Shown here: piece by piece, positions 24,143-24,413 of the stretch | Position numbering within the stretch: the stretch's first letter is position 1 | Layout: each line of letters starts with the position of its first letter | Origin: CAZTBB01 sp964611755 | Lineage (GTDB): Bacteria; Pseudomonadota; Alphaproteobacteria; Micavibrionales; Micavibrionaceae | DNA length: 24,413 nucleotides | Direction of reading: 5' to 3' | NCBI GenBank assembly: GCA_964611755.1 | Contig: CAZTBB010000025.1 | Span: forward strand, 1 to 24,413 | Program-made: the position numbers and the translations under genes | The notes under the pieces: generated by a model | Seen by the model: only the letters and a program-made list of their open reading frames with translations | Told to the model about the DNA's origin: nothing | The model's database searches: none

Positions 24143-24413
24143 TTAATGATCTCTATTCACGGTAAAGTTCAAAATATCGACCAAATGTGATTTTATGGGA
24201 TGATTATCCATATGCTCGAGGTTGGCCATGGCTTTTTGCGCATAGTTATTGGCCAAATCTTTGCTTTTTTCAATAGCGTTATGCTTGGCGATGATTTCTT
24301 GGGCTTTGCTAAGATCTTGTTCTGATTGGTTTAGTTCCGATAATGTGCGCTTCCAGAAATCTGTTTCGGCCTGATCTGCGTCTTGGAGAGCGAAGAGAAT
24401 AGGCGCGGTGATT
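24143..24413 (-). CDS. Polyprenyl diphosphate synthase, C-terminal fragment (5' end outside window)
   Basis: The minus strand is open from the window edge to a TAA at 24145-24143, encoding 89 residues that start ITAPILFALQDADQAETDFW. This matches the end of trans-polyprenyl (octa/decaprenyl) diphosphate synthases, which make the ubiquinone side chain. The T-x-P-x-x-x-AL segment, the FWKRT stretch, a DLSKAQEIIAKHNAIEKS helix like the family's final helices, and the closing V-R-x-H are as expected. The catalytic DDxxD motifs would lie upstream, outside the window. An IspB/DdsA-type assignment is likely from the tail. The kinase gene starts about 90 bp further on the same strand. Confidence 0.85.
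   Translation of the reverse strand, partial: ITAPILFALQDADQAETDFWKRTLSELNQSEQDLSKAQEIIAKHNAIEKSKDLANNYAQKAMANLEHMDNHPIKSHLVDILNFTVNRDH

Overview
The window reads as a compact stretch of alphaproteobacterial chromosome with moderate G+C. The lineage call rests on several things: dapB lies on the same strand just downstream of dnaKJ; hrcA-grpE lies divergent from an rph-rdgB-hemW line; there is a SUV3-like helicase with a charged tail ending in a conserved DSPFA motif; and the final gene fragment resembles alphaproteobacterial polyprenyl diphosphate synthases. A small protein resembling IcmC/IcmD of Dot/Icm secretion systems would suit an early-branching alphaproteobacterium such as the Micavibrio group, but that placement is an inference. 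I see no insertion sequence, phage gene, tRNA, rRNA or CRISPR array.

Layout. Positions 1-4190 hold the 3' end of purB, a PCMT-like methyltransferase, bacterioferritin, endonuclease III (minus strand), an AraC-HTH/O6-methylguanine methyltransferase fusion and a small unknown protein. Positions 4200-11840 are mainly a minus-strand stress block: hrcA-grpE, then dnaK-dnaJ, an unknown kinase-like gene and dapB. A 143-codon unknown gene points the opposite way between grpE and dnaK. Positions 11877-14943 are plus strand: rph, rdgB, the IcmC/IcmD-like membrane protein and hemW. A 614-residue exported protein of unknown function (minus) overlaps the hemW end. Next come the SUV3-like helicase and a Rap1a/Tai-like exported protein (plus). 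The right end is minus strand: a multi-PAS/GAF histidine kinase, its response regulator and a permease, after the 3' end of a polyprenyl diphosphate synthase gene.

How the genes work together. HrcA, GrpE, DnaK and DnaJ form the Hsp70 machine and its usual repressor. A strong sigma-70-like promoter just upstream of hrcA abuts a 25-bp palindrome with CIRCE-like features, which suggests autoregulation and possibly a leaderless hrcA transcript. A hairpin with a T-run between dnaK and dnaJ could keep DnaJ below DnaK. The kinase and response regulator genes overlap by ATGA and are probably translated together.

The most notable items are the orphan IcmC/IcmD-like protein between rdgB and hemW, the kinase-like protein inserted between dnaJ and dapB, the orphan Rap1a/Tai-like protein, and a perfect 13-bp hairpin inside hemW. 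No complete novel multi-gene system is evident.
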